DNA from: Lithobates sylvaticus
Lineage: Eukaryota > Chordata > Amphibia > Anura > Ranidae
DNA: 64,000 nucleotides
Reading direction: 5' to 3'
Assembly (NCBI GenBank): GCA_028564925.1
Contig: CM053030.1
Coordinates: 270,036,199 to 270,100,198, forward strand
Shown in pieces: positions 25,459-38,157 of this stretch (its first letter is position 1; every line of letters begins with the position of its first letter). The translations under genes and the position numbers were made by a program. Under the pieces are notes generated by a model. That model saw only the letters and a list, made by a program, of their open reading frames with translations, searched no databases and was not told the DNA's origin.

Positions 25459-28400
25459 GATGGTTAAGATTGTTTCCCTTAATGCTCACAGACTTAACAG
25501 TCCACATAAGTGAAGAGCAATGTGGCATGAAGCTAACAAGCTTCATGCTAAGGTGCTGTGCATTCAGGAGACTAATTTCTGCTCACAAAAGACTCCTAAA
25601 TGCACCCACAACTACTATCCACATGTGTTTAATGCTAATAACCTGGTAAAGAAAAATGGGGTTCTAACCGCCATCGGTAGCGTTCTCTGTAAGTGAAATC
25701 ATTTCAGACCCCAAGGGGCGTTATATCATAATAGTCTGCGAGATTAACACCAAATACACCATAGTAAATTTATACACCCCGATCTCTGGAGAAACTAGAT
25801 TTCTGCGTGGCTGCTTAAAAAAAATAGAGAAAGTACGCACTTGCCACTTGACATAATGTCCATCACATGGTCTGACCATGCACCCATTTCTTTAACTTTA
25901 ACGGAAGACCACCAGTGCGCCCCAACTCACCTATGGTGCAACAATGCTTGCATTTTAACAAACTGTATTTACAGAGAACGACTACTAAACCAACTTAAAG
26001 AGTTCTTTATTAACAACTGCACTCCGGATATTAAAAATAACTACATAAGGCATATGTTAGGGGCTTACTGATACAATTAGCTGCAAGTGACAAAAAATGT
26101 AAACATCGAGCTATCACAAAACTACTTTCACAGATACAATCCATTGAAACACAACAGAAACGACCTTGAATATCTCCACCCTTAGTAACTTAACACAGTG
26201 CAGGCATGAATTACGGTTACTCATGCTTCATATGCATGAAAATATCTACATAGATTAAAGGCCTCTTATTATTCTCAAGGGAACAAAGCAGGCAAATCAA
26301 TTAAAAGCTAAACAAATGAAATTGTCTAGTTCCCATCTGATTAACCCTAAATCCGGTAATAAAGTATTTCACCCCAAGGCATTATATAATCTAGCAGAAG
26401 ATCATACCACTCCACAACCAACAATCCCCTCCATTAAGGATTATTTGCATTCTCTGGGACTACCCACCATAGATGAAGACACCCTTCAACAACTGAATGC
26501 CCCCATAACTGCCAAAAAAATAAAGGTTATAAAATCCCTCACCAACAATAAATCCCCGGGAGTAGATTATAATCTGAATACTACAAGACATGCCAAGACA
26601 TATTAGCTCCACATTTAGAAGCCTCTTTCCACGTGGCCATGGACTCACAAAAAATGTTAAGAGCCATTATAGTGACACTTCCCAAACCGGGGAAGGAACC
26701 AATCCATCCTCAAAATTTCCATCCCATATCCCCCCTAAATGCCGATCTAAAGATCTATGCAAATAGGCTCTCAGAAACAACGCACCTTCTCATGACCAAG
26801 TTGGATTTGTCAAGGGACGCCAAGCACCAGATGGAACCAGAAGAATGCTAAATTTATTTACACTCATGGAAACACGAAAACAACCGGCAGCCTTTTTAAC
26901 TTTAGATGCTGAAAAGGCATTTGACCGGGTCCATTGGGGATATCTCAAATAGACCCTTAAAGTGTTTGGGTTACAAGGTAGCATATTTTTGGGCATCTCA
27001 GCACTCTACACACGACCCTCAGCCCAAATATATACGTCCAATGCACTTTCAGACCCCTTTATGATTTCAAATGGAACCAGACAAGGGTGTCCTTTATCCC
27101 CACTCATCTTCACGTTGATGATGGAACCCTTTGCAGAATCTATTAGGAAAAACCATGGTATCCACGGCATAGAAGTAGTAAAATACTCCCACAAAATGTG
27201 ACTTTTTGCAGATGATGTCCTACTTATTCTCACTAAAATATACACTTCCTTAAAAGAAGTTCAAAAGGAAATCAATAAATATAAGTATCCTACTATAAAG
27301 TAAATATAGCTAAATCTGCCACCCTCCCAATTAATCCCTTCCCGCCGAGCGTACGCAGATATGCGTACTCGGCTTTTGGGAGTTATACCGGGATGATGCC
27401 CGCAGCTGCAGGCATCATCCCGGTACCATTGTTTAGAGCCGGTGATCGGCTTTACAGGTATAACAACCGATGCGGCTAAAAGCAGCTCGGCTGTTATACC
27501 AGAGGAGCGGGGGGGGGACGTCCCCCCCTCCCGCCGACTCGCGCCGCTCTTACCGGGCCTCCTGTTCGATCGCTGAGGGAACTAGTGAGGGGACTGGAAT
27601 GAAGCCGGAAACGGCTTGGTTCCAGTCTCCTTGATGTAAACATGGAAGCGACGTCAGAACGTCACTTCCTGTTTACTCGGCTGCCAATGACGCCAAATTT
27701 AAAAAAGTACACAGTATTCAGATACACCGTTTTTGGTGATCTGAATACTTTGAAGTGCAAAGGAGGGATTTGGGGTCTTTTAGACCCCCGATCCCTCCAT
27801 AAAGAGTACCTGTCACCACCTATTACTGTCACAAGGGATGTTTACATTCCTTGTGACAGCAATAAAAGTGATCATTTTTTTTTTTTTTTAAAACACAAAT
27901 TAAATAAAATAAAAAAGAAAAAATATTTTTTTAAAGCGTCCCCTTCCCTGCGAGCTCACGCAGCAAAGAAAACGCATAGGGAAGTCGCGTATGTAAATGG
28001 TGTTCAAATCACACGTGTGAGGTATCGCCGCGATCGCCAGAGCGAGAGCAATAATTCTAGCACTAGACCTCCTCCGTAACTCTAACCTGGTAACCGTAAA
28101 ACATTTTTAAAGCGTCGCCTATGGAGATTTTTAGGTACCGTAGTTTGTCGCCATTCCACGAGTGCGTGCAATCATAAAGCGTGACATGTTGGTATCTATT
28201 TACTCGGCGTAACATCATCTTTCACATTATACAAAAAAATTGGGCTAATTTTACTGTTTCGTTTTTTTTTTATTCATGAAAGTATCTTTTTCCCAAAAAG
28301 TTGCGCTTAAAACACCGCTGCACAAATACCGTGTGACATAAAATATTGCAACAATCACCGTTTTATTCTCTAGAGTCTCTGCTAAAAATATATATATATA

Positions 28401-29325
28401 TAATGTTTGGGGGTTCTAAGTCATTTTCTAGCAAAAAATACGGATTTTAACTTGTAAACACCAAATGTCAAAAATAGGCTTAGTCATGAAAGGGTTAATA
28501 TGAGCAATAATATGCTAAAACCTCTCAGAAAACTATTTCAATACTCTTGGGACTCCAAATCTATATCATATTTGGGTATTAAACTCACATCCCCAATGTC
28601 TAAATTATATGATCTCAACTTCCTTCCTCTGATCCACACTATCAAACAAGGCCTCAAGTTTCAAATTTTTAAATTTGAAATTTCATGGATGGGTCGAATA
28701 GTGGCATTTAAAATATTGTCCTTATCTAAAATTTTGTACCATTTTTGCACCCTTCCTATTCCCCTTCCCCAAGCATTTTTTAATGAGCTACTTCAAACAC
28801 TAAATCACTTCATCTGGCAAGGTAAAAAAAATCCAGGATTTCAAGAAACATACTTATTAAGCATAATTCACCAAGGTGGGGTGGGACTTCCAGACATTAA
28901 ACTATATCATAAAGCAGTACAATTAGACCAGCTGGCAGCATGGTTTGATACCACTTCCACTTATAGAAAAAATCCTTCTTAAAGGTAGAGACTTACCTTC
29001 TCTCTTAATAGCTTCAACAACTAAGCAAAATATATTACTCCCAGAGGCAATGACAATAAGGGCCTCAATTTTTAATATGGCCCCTCCAAATGGAGGATTA
29101 CAATATCTTGACATTCCATTATTAGCATATGAATATTTAATCCCTGCATTCTCTGCAATAAAATGGGTAAGCTTAGGCTATACCACTGTATTTGATATCC
29201 AACCCACGTGGGATGCGGCACTTTCTTATCAATTACTCCAGATTAAGAGCCTACGTTGTAGATTATTGACTACCACAACAGAGGTTAGCAAAGACATATG
29301 GGCATTCTATTCTACTACACTGTAG
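25459..29325 (+). pseudogene. LINE D ORF2 remnant
   Basis: The endonuclease opens at about 25459 (VKIVSLNAHRLNSPHK, IQETNF) and has SDHAPISLTL near 25870. RT pieces follow: KSPGVD, VTLPKPGKE, LDAEKAFDRVHWGYL (motif A, 26903 on), NGTRQGCPLSPLIF (27070 on) and FADDVLLILTK (motif C, 27205 on). After the TTAA element the thumb region continues at 28500-29325 (SYLGIKLTSPMSKLYDLNF, WMGRIVAFK, FIWQGKK, GGVGLPDI). Stops and frame changes separate nearly every block, so it cannot be functional. The order matches intact ORF2 at 46597-50421. Confidence 0.8.
27335..28494. mobile_element. TTAA-flanked DNA element (1160 bp) in LINE D
   Basis: TTAA occurs on both sides (27331-27334, 28495-28498), with short related ends TCCCTTCC and GAAAGGG. 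The centre has no transposase. Its middle (27760-27890, with a GGGTCTTTTAGACCCCCGAT hairpin and a GGATGTTTACATTCCTTGTGACA motif) recurs at 30181-30535 and 53120-53730. This is a non-autonomous, probably piggyBac-mobilised family. Confidence 0.7.
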
Positions 29326-29335
29326 GTTAAGAAGT

Positions 29336-30180
29336 AGGGATGAGCCCGATGTTCGAGTCGAACGTAAGGATTGTTGTTGTGACCTGCTGACCACGTGCTG
29401 TTGCCAGAGGATCTGTTCTGCCACCTGAATCACATGCAAAACTGTGTGCAGGGACCAGGCAGTGGGTTGCTGCTATGCTGAACAATACTTAATGCAGTGA
29501 GGGAGGAGCTTCCATTCCAGTGTGTTCTAGTAGCTCTCAGTGACCAAGTGTTCCAGATACATGCTAAAGCTGCAGAAAGCTGACTCAAGAGGAAGGACCC
29601 TTTCACCAGCCACAGAGGACTTCCTTCAGGACTAGAATTAGTCATCAGTGGTGGGAGGCTTCCAGACACCATCTTGTTTACTTTAGTGAGAACTCCCACG
29701 CTGGCAGACTCTCTACATAGTCCTACTGGCCAGTGGTTAGGCAGGCAACTGTGCATTAGGTAGTATGTAGGCTGTATTGCCTTTGCAAATGCCATTTGTA
29801 TTGTATTGTTGTACTGTGTTGGATTGTCATTAATCTGCAATTACAAATCAGTATCGCTCACTAGCACCCGCCTAGTGCACATTTGTGCACCAGTTTCTTC
29901 CCAGGCGGATGTGGTGAACGAACAGTGACACCCTGTGGATGGTGTCACTTAACAAGGTGCCTACATTGCTATATTGTAAATTGTAATTGTTGTTAATTAA
30001 CCCATTCCTTTCTAGGGCTTTATTTTCAGTGGGCATACTCAGCTGATGCCTACACCTACAGGTATCAACCTGGTATCGTTCTCTCCGGAAGTTGACCATA
30101 TGGATTTCCAGGGAACAGATGGTCCCCAATCATCTCTGACTCTCTGAGGCCCGACCTGGCAGTTGTAAATACTGACATAT
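29336..30180. other. Unassigned repeat-like sequence
   Basis: It opens with GTAGGGATGAGCCCGATGTTC, similar in style to 32593 onward, and may be an old frog DNA element. No coding signal or confirmed ends. Confidence 0.35.
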
Positions 30181-30535
30181 ACTCGGCTGAAAAGCTGAGA
30201 TCACCTTATTTTTTTTTTGATCTCATGCTTTCCAGCCTGGAGGAGAGATGTGGGGTCTTATTGACCCCACATCTCTCCATAAAGTGAACTTGTCACGCAC
30301 TATTCCTATTTCAAGGGATGTTTATATTCCTTGTACTAGAAATAAAAGTGATCAAAAATTTTTTTTAAAGGGAAAGTGTAAAAATCTAAAATTTTTAATA
30401 AAATAAACAATATATATATTTTTTTAAAGTGCCCCCGTCCATGCGAGCTTGCACGCAGAAGCAAACACATATGTACGTCGCGCCCACATATGTAAACGGC
30501 ATTCAAATCACACGGGGGTAGCGCTACAATATGGT
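30181..30535. mobile_element. Fragment related to the 27335-28494 element
   Basis: It shares the GTGGGGTCTTATTGACCCCACA hairpin region, GGATGTTTATATTCCTTG and the AATAAAAGTGATC block. Ends are missing. Confidence 0.6.
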
Positions 30536-32850
30536 TTAACAACCAATAGCCTATGAGGTTTCAGTTTTTTGAAGTCAGATTACTTTAGATTGAAACCGTA
30601 TTTCTGATGTACTAGAGTGAACAGGCCCTAAGACTTGGCTTTATCTATTTCCTAGAATGGAAAACCAATGTGAATCTAGCAGATCATGGGACATATGCTT
30701 GTCATAAAAACAGTGCTATGATAGCCAGAAAAAAAAACAAAAAAAAAAAATACAAGATTTCCGCATTGTTTTATTAAACTTAAAATTGATCCTTAGAAGG
30801 AAATAGATTTACAATGTGTATTTCAATAAATTGGCTGACCTGCACATCTTCATAATCCAATCTTCATCTACACCCAAAATCAAAGAAGCTATCAGTGCAG
30901 AATTTCTGACTGCTTTCTTTATATAGTATGGCATAAACCCTGCGTAACTCTACACTGTAATTAACTACCCTTTAAAATATTTATGATGACATTACAGCAA
31001 AATGGCAGATAATTCAAATGTAATAGAAGATCATTTTGAACTTATTTTAGCACTGGAAATGATTATTTATGGATGTTTGTCAGTTCTTGTAAAGGATTTT
31101 ATAAAGTCCTGTTGCACGCCAGTCTCTAATGCGGGTTGTGTATCTAGGTCACAGCACACAATCGCTCCTTCTTGAGTACAAATCACTGCATCTCCTTAGA
31201 AGTGAATGTCACATCAAGAATCACATAGGTTCTGCTACCACATTAACCAGGCACCATTGTTGAAAAGGCAGAAAATAAGGCAGCACTATTGCCTTGTTAG
31301 CATAATATCTTGTAATCATAGAACATGAAATACACAATTTCTGCATAATTTTATCTTGACTGGGTAAAACTTGCTTGCCATTATTTTAGGCTTAATTCAC
31401 ATTGCTGGGTACAGAAATTGCTTGTGTCCATTGACATTTCATAGTTCACCTGAAATCATCTTACCTTGTAAGTTGTCCTATATAAAAACTGCAGAATACA
31501 AAGGAAGATCACAGGGCACTCTAGCAAAATAAACACACACAGAACATTATTTTCTAGTCCAAACTGACTTTTATAAATTATTTAACAGAAACAGTTTTTG
31601 AGTTTTGAATTCCAGAATTTAGACTGTATAATTTGCTTTTTGTTTTATAGTCAAGTGTGTACATGTTTGCTGAATGCAGCAATGTAGATGTCACAAGTGA
31701 AGAATTATGACAGCTTTTAGCCATACTACTCCATGATTACTTACTTATTTGCTACATGAATCTTTACATATATCCCTAAGAATGAAAGGCTTGTGATTGT
31801 AAACCTTCACAAGCATAGAAATACAATACTGAAGCCCATTGATTCTTTATGCCTGATCTTGGCCAATATTGAGTTTAGTAGGCAATATGAATGATCACTC
31901 ATCTGCAACTTATACTATATCAGACAATAAAGTTGTAATATTAACACTTTATTTATTCATAATTTGTCATTTTATACACCATAACCAGCTTTAAGATAAA
32001 GCCCAGCTGGGCTAGACCAAGGGTTGTTAGTCTTTTCTCTCTTTGCTGCCTTTTTGTCCTTACTATGATCATTGATAACATCAAAATGATCAGGTTTTTA
32101 TAGGAAATACCCTGGGCACCAGAAATAAGGTGGCTTCAGACTGTAAATCTGGTCCATACTGCATATTGCACTCAATTTATATAAACATAATAACATACAC
32201 CCCCTTGTCTTCTACTTACCTATCCTTGACTTCCTTGTAGCAAGGATAATTCCACTATTTGACAGTAGAAGCATACATGCAGCATGAAAATATGACAAAT
32301 CAAACTTTATACAAACAATACAAAATTTATTCTAAAAAATAAAAAAAATGTTAAACCGATGCATAATTAAAATGTTGTCAGGGTCAGGCTTCATTCAGTT
32401 CTAGCAAGTGTAATGTAAAAGCTGCAAAGGGAAATTTATGTCTCAATATGCATCTCACTGCTCCTGTTTGGCATTGCATTGCTTTGTGACAGGTTTGATA
32501 ATTAATTATGACATTTTTCTAAAAGAGAGTTTGGCCTTGAGAAATTTACATTTTTTTTACTCTGAATTTGTAAAAGCTGTAGATGTAAAAACTAGGGATG
32601 GGCTGAAGGTACCTGGGTTCAGTTGGAGGCAGGTTTGCAGAACATGACCAAAGTCTGTGTGGCGAATGCAAACCCCACTGAATTCATATTTGGTCAGTAA
32701 TGTCATGCTATCCTCCCCCCTTTGTTTACATGACTGGGGATTCCTAGCAAGTAAATGAATGGTATAGGGTGATGTCACGTGGTAGTTAAGAACGTGATTG
32801 GAGCACTTCCTTAACAACCTTTAACAGTTGGAAAAATTGTCATAGATAGT
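30536..32850. other. Unassigned, apparently low-repeat sequence
   Basis: I found no ORF, exon-like pattern, RNA gene or terminal repeat. A CTAGGGATGGGC block at 32593 hints at an old repeat fragment. This is the longest stretch with no visible element. Confidence 0.5.
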
Positions 32851-33049
32851 AGCCGTGCAAGTACTGCTACTATCGGGTCTGCCAGGAGACTCTAACCGTC
32901 CCTCCAGTTTCCTGAACGGTAGTCGTTATCCCAGGATTAGGTGGAAGGGTGGTTGAGATCCTGCAGCCAGAAATACGGGACCACAAAGGGAAGTGAAAAC
33001 AGACTAAATCCAGAAACACCAAACAAACAACTCACAGTTGGTACAGAGT

Positions 33050-33200
33050 GAAGTCAGCGAAGTCCAATCAGAGTAATCCAAAGGATTAGTCCAAGAGGCA
33101 AGGTCGGGAACAGGAAGAGTCAGCAACAGTGATCAGTGAAGTCCAAAGGAAAAGTCCAAGAAGTGTAGACGGGAACAAGCAGAAGACAGCAGCAGAAATA
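33050..33200 (+). repeat. Two imperfect direct repeats of about 75 bp
   Basis: AGTCAGCGAAGTCC...GGGAACAGGAAGA and AGTCAGCAACAGTGATCAGTGAAGTCC...GGGAACAAGCAGAAG follow each other. The surrounding 32850-33290 could be an LTR remnant, but I found no ends. Confidence 0.45.
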
Positions 33201-33796
33201 TATGTTAAACACCAACAACCAGGAACCAGGACCTATACTAGGGCAAAGACAGGAAGGGGAAGTGATGATTTATAGGGTCACTAGATCAGGTGACTGCCTA
33301 CAGCTGGTCACGGGGTGTAGCCAGCATCCAAACTCAAGGAGCAGAACATAACAAGTATTCTACCTTAACCAGTTTCGGACCAGCTGCCACAGTTACACTG
33401 CGGCAGGTTGGCTCGGCTGGGCGAAGCGTTGTAGCTGTACGTCGGGCGCACGTGCCCCCTAGGTGGCTGCAACAAACGGATTCGCTTCAGAACCGATCAG
33501 TCTCCAGGCCCAGGCCAATGATTTCTGGCGAATGAAATCCTGAGTGATGTCATCTCTCCTCGTGGAACTCTTTTCCATTCCATAGAGAGGAGAGAAGACA
33601 TCTCAGAGTAAGTTGCACCAACACTACACTGACACAGTATACATAGGCACACGTGTCACCCTTCGATCATCCCCCGATCTCGCGCCCCCCCCCCCCCAGT
33701 TAACCCCTTCACTCCCTGTCACTGTGTCACCCAGTGCAGTGTTCATATTTTTTTTGATCACTGTACTGGTGTCATTTGTGGCAATAATCAGTGTTA

Positions 33797-34221
33797 AGCC
33801 CCATACACACGGTCGGATTTTCGCATGGATTCTGTCCGATCGGACAATGTTGTCGAAAAATCCGACCGTGTGTATGCACCATCGGACAGTGTACGTCGGA
33901 TTGTCCGACGGACAAAGTCCTATCTCCTGCTGGATAGATTTTTGGACAACAAGGTCCGATCACACCAAATCCGATCGTGTGTATGGTAGTCCGACGGACA
34001 AAGTGCTACGCATGCTCAGATCACATTACAAGACCAAAGCTATTGGCTACTAGCCTCTACGTAGTCCCGTCGTAGGTAACAAACGTCACCACGTTCAGAA
34101 TGATCGGATTTTCCGACAACTTTGTCCGACCGTGTGTACGCAAAACCAACATCGGACAAAGTATGACGGACATGATCCGACGGACCTGGTCCTCGGATAA
34201 TCCGCACGTGTGTATGGGGCT
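33797..34221. mobile_element. Harbinger-type MITE (425 bp) in the piggyBac
   Basis: Inverted ends AGCCCCATACACACGG and CACGTGTGTATGGGGCT are flanked by TTA (33794-33796, 34222-34224). The inside is palindromic, with GTCCGAC-type motifs. The GTACACACG/ATACACACG end core is shared with the MITE at 6845-7249. Confidence 0.85.
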
Positions 34222-34882
34222 TTAGGGTACTTAGTAGTAGGCCCAGATAGGTCTAGGGACCCCCCTAAACAAGGTGTAGCCCCTTGATCACCCCCTGTCA
34301 CCAGTGATCACCATTTAGCTAACCAGTGTTGCCCGTGACACTTAGTTATTTTTTTATAGCGTCAGGGCATCCGCCGTATATATTACCTAAATAAAGGTTT
34401 AACCCCCTGATCATCCGGTGGGTGATATCAGTTAGGTTTTCGCATCAGTCAGGGTCTGCATCGCTCCAGGCAGTGTCAGATTAGTGCCAGTAGCGCTAAC
34501 ACCCACCCATGCACCATACACCTCCCTTAATAGTATAGTGTCTGAACAGATGAATATCTGATCTGATCAGATCTATACTAGCGTCCCCGGTAGTTTAGGG
34601 TTTCTTAAAAATGCAGCGTTATCGGAATCAGCCCAGATACCTGCTAGCACCTGCGTTTAGCCCCTCCGCCCAGCCCAGCCCAGCCCAGCCCAGCCCACCC
34701 AAGTGTAGTCTCAATCGATCACTGTCACTTACAAAACACATAACTGCAGCATTTGCAGCGTCAGGCCTGATCCTTGCGAAAGCTAACAGTTTTTTTGGTA
34801 GAATTTGAAGCAGTCGCTGACAGTCAGGTGCTCTTTTTTCCTTTTGAGTCTCACTAGTGTATCAGTAAATTTAGATGCTAAA

Positions 34883-36366
34883 ATGTCCAAGCGAAGATAC
34901 ACTAGTGAAGAGACCTACACGTTTCTGAGCCTGACAGATGAGAATGAAGAGGAAGTCACCCATCTGTCTGATTCTGGCTCAGAATACGAACCAGTAGACA
35001 GCAGCGGCACCCTGACAGATAGCTCTGACGACGGAGTAGTGGTCCCTGCCAAGGACAGGCATACCCCTTTCTGCTGTTGTTAAGGTGCAAGAACCGCAGG
35101 GCTCTCGTATGGAGCAGAGAGCCAGTACTAGTCCTTCTGGTGAACTGGCAAGCACCAGCAGCCTAGTACATCCTGGTCGTACATCCAGCACTGCAATAAC
35201 AATTGGTGACATGGTGAGTCCCATAAGTGCATTTCAAGCTGGTGAGGTGGCTAGCACAACTAGTGTCCCGCAGCCACCAAGAAGAAGACAAACACAGGCC
35301 CGTTGAGCCCACAGTGCCCTTCCTGCTGCATTTGCCGATCCAAATTGGGAGCCCACCACTTATGCAGCACCCGTACTTCCCCCATTCACTGGCCAACCAG
35401 GAATTCAGGTGGAAACAGTTGACTTTACATCACTTGATTTTTATTCAATGTTTTTCACGGAAGATCTCTATAGATCTATTGTAGACCAAAGCAATTTGTA
35501 TGCTGGTCAATTCATCGCTGCTAATCCCCAGTTGACCCTTGCCAGAGATGGTAAACCTATTACGGTTTCCGAATTTAAGACCTTCTTGGGCCTATCCCTC
35601 CTCCTGGGCATAGTTTAAAAAAGTGAGTTGCGGTCATATTGGTCCACTGACCCAATTCATATGCCCGTGTTCTCTGCCTCCATGACCAGGACACGATACG
35701 AGCAAATCTTGCAGTTCATGCATTTCAATGACAATGAACTCTGTCGTCCTTGGGGTGACCCTGGATATGATTGGCTCCACAAAATGCGGCCCCTCGTAAA
35801 CCACTGAAACCAGCAGTTTGCAGTCTTGTTTACTCACCGTTCAAGTTGTTTGTGTATCTTCCCAGTGTGCCATATATGGGGTCAAGATGTAGAAGCTCTG
35901 TGACTGGGCAACAGGCTAAACATATATTTTTATGGTTTATGAAAGATAGTCACATGGAGCCGGAGAACTGCCCAGACTACATAGGGGGCGCTGGTAAGAT
36001 TGTGTGGGACATGCCCAATTGCCCATAAGGCCAGACGTTGGTATAAAAAAGAGTCCATTTGGCTCTGCTGAATGCTTTTGTGCTATACAAAGCTTCAGGA
36101 CGAACTGGATCCTTTCAAAAATTCCAGGAAGAGATTGTCACAGCCCTTCTGTTTCCAGATGGTGCTATTGCCCACCTTCCCAACGCAAATGTAGTAAGCT
36201 GGCTGCATGAGAGGCATTTTCCCTATGTCCTCCCTACAACAGAACACTGCAAAGAAGATGTATATATAAAACTCAGATTTAGGTGTGACAACCGCTTTTA
36301 TTGTCCCTCCTGTCCTGACCAACCTGGTCTCTGCATCGTGACTGTTTCATACGCTACCATGCACTA
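34883..36366 (+). pseudogene. piggyBac transposase (DDE), decayed
   Basis: The ATG at 34883 opens an acidic N-terminus (SKRRYTSEETYTFLSL). After a frame change the catalytic-domain start follows (VDFTSLDFYSMFFTEDLY, ITVSEFKTFLGLSLLLGI), then WSTDPIHMPVFSASMTRTRYEQILQFMHFND, a strong piggyBac signature, and HKMRPLV. The C-terminal cysteine-rich finger is visible near 36280-36345 (RCDNRFYCPSCPDQPGLC). Enzymes of this family cut precisely at TTAA, and relatives could have mobilised the many TTAA-flanked short elements in the window. At least six stops or frame changes occur, so this copy is dead. Confidence 0.88.
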
Positions 36367-37122
36367 GTGGAGTATTAGCATAGGTTACAGCACTACACAG
36401 TCCTAGGGCACACTTACACAGGGTTTCCAAAGATGAGATGGCCATGACATTTTGAGAGACCCTAATCTGGAACGTTTACAGTTTATATAAAAGTGCAAAA
36501 AAAATGTTCTCTCTCTTATGTTCACTCTCTATTGCCCACTCTATTGTTTGATCTCTATTTTTCTCTCTCTATTGTTCCTGTATTTTAGACCTGCATTGTT
36601 TTATTATTACTTTGTTTTATTGTATTTGCTTTGCCCTTTACAGGGTTCCCTATAGGCAGATGTGTGCCTGTCCTGGTGGGACAATTTTGTTAATGGTCCC
36701 CACTTACACAACATAGCCCTGGACTTTGTCCGTGGGGCTCTGTTGGGTGCACTTTGGGTGTTGTGCGAGCTTCGCGCCTGCGCGGTGCCACCCTGCAGAC
36801 CCTCAATGCGCCTTGCGCGGAGGTCCATCTACCGTGCATGTGCGGTGGCGCTGGTCACGACGCGCCCACGTCATACGGGTCAGGTGGTTGACCTGACCTA
36901 TCACTGACGGTTCTGAGGGGCGGGCACGCTTGCGTGTCTGCGCGGGCCTGTGCACCCCCTCAGTGTGGACGGGCTGACCCCATGATGTCAGACGCTGCCT
37001 GTTGGCGGCATGCACTGACGCCATGGTGGTTGAGGAGCTTAAATGGCGGTCTATTCCAGACCACCATCGAGCAGTGTGAGGACCTAGGTGCTGGTCTGAT
37101 ACTTGGACATCTCTGTATACAG

Positions 37123-37223
37123 GTTAGTACCCGCCTCCCTTTGTGGATTATGACATGGTGCTTTTTTCAACCTCTAATGTGGGGCATTACATTTGTTTCA
37201 CCTTTGTATTGTATACATTACAG
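37123..37223 (+). other. Possible intron in element E copy 1
   Basis: A donor CAG|GTTAGT and acceptor TTACAG| enclose 101 bases. The second copy has CAG|GTCAGT and TTACAG| at the same place (57534-57638, 105 bases). Both sites are conserved while the sequence between them is diverged. Confidence 0.4.
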
Positions 37224-37494
37224 ATTACCAATAATTCCAGACCAGAGCTTTCTGGCCTGGGTAGCGTTTGGTCCATATATACATTATGACCCCATTACCA
37301 ATAATTACCGTCAGTGTGACTTTCTGTCCAGATTATCAGCCCATGCACCGAACCTGGCTCTATTCCTCATTTGGTGAGTTAGCTTTACATAAGTGTTTAC
37401 TGTGTGGCGGATCCTCTGAGAGCTTGGATACAACATTTGGTGTCTTGCTTTCCTGCATGGGTTTGGCACAAACTTGTCTTGATTCTCATCTTTA

Positions 37495-37820
37495 TTCTTT
37501 CCTTGTTTCCCCCCCTTTCCCCCTCTTCTTCCTTACTCCCCTCCTCGTAACTCTCCTTCTCCTTTCCCCCCCTTTCCCCCCTCCTCCCCTACTCCCCCCC
37601 CCAATTTCCACACCTTTGTCTTATTCCCCCTCTTCCCACTCCCTCCCTTTCCTCCTCCCCTCTTTTTGGTTTCCCTCTCCTTTTCTCCCTCCCTCTCCTT
37701 CCTCTTCCCCCCCCCTTTTTCCCAATCCCCTCTTTTTTTCTTCTTTCCCCCTTCCCAATCTTTTTTTCCTTTCCCCTTCTCCCCCTTTTTCCCCTCTTGT
37801 TCCCCCCCCCCTCCCTTCCC
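37495..37820 (+). repeat. Polypyrimidine tract in element E
   Basis: More than 300 bases of almost only C and T on the plus strand. The matching tract in the palindrome spacer (55905-56235) has the same position in the element. The glycine/arginine/lysine ORFs on the opposite strand are composition artefacts. Confidence 0.8.
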
Positions 37821-38157
37821 ACACTTTATTCTTTGCCCTCACTTTTTCATACCTTTCCGGGTTCCCTACCATGTCATCATATTTACTCTACCATGTCATC
37901 ATGTCATCATATTGACATGTGTATTTGTAACTGTAATACTTAAATTTGTTTTTATTTTCATAATATCAGAGCCTGTCCTACACAATCCCCCACATCCGCC
38001 GCAGGGAGAATTTGTTGGGTTCCATGATTCACTGCCTCCGCCTGTATTGGTGAGCCAGTCTCCTTATTCTCGTTATTAATTTGTATGACTATATGTTGTA
38101 TCAATTGTTGTATTTGTTTGTGTTGTATATAAAATTATGATTTATTCTTAGACCATA

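Larger units (their letters stand above)
24491..29335 (+). mobile_element. LINE D: decayed L1-type retrotransposon
   Basis: The order is ORF1 C-terminal part, spacer, then ORF2, all on the plus strand, split by a TTAA-flanked element (27335-28494). The 5' part of ORF1 and the 3' end beyond about 29335 are missing. Motifs follow the DAEKAFDRV type of LINE A and L1 B. Many stops and frame changes make it the most decayed LINE in the window. Confidence 0.8.
33369..36420 (+). mobile_element. Decayed piggyBac transposon
   Basis: The left end CCAGTTTCGGACC directly follows TTAA (33365-33368), the piggyBac target. A long 5' region carries a Harbinger MITE and a (CAGCC)5 run at 34671-34695. A transposase pseudogene lies at 34883-36366. 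The right terminal repeat was not found; 36420 is an estimate. Confidence 0.75.

Noticed and set aside
30536-32850. Hidden host gene
   Set aside because: No run of open frame, splice pattern or protein similarity was recognised on either strand.
37589-37872. Lys/Arg/Gly-rich minus-strand ORFs
   Set aside because: They are translations of the polypyrimidine tract; the same happens at 55870-56290. No domain or start context supports a gene.
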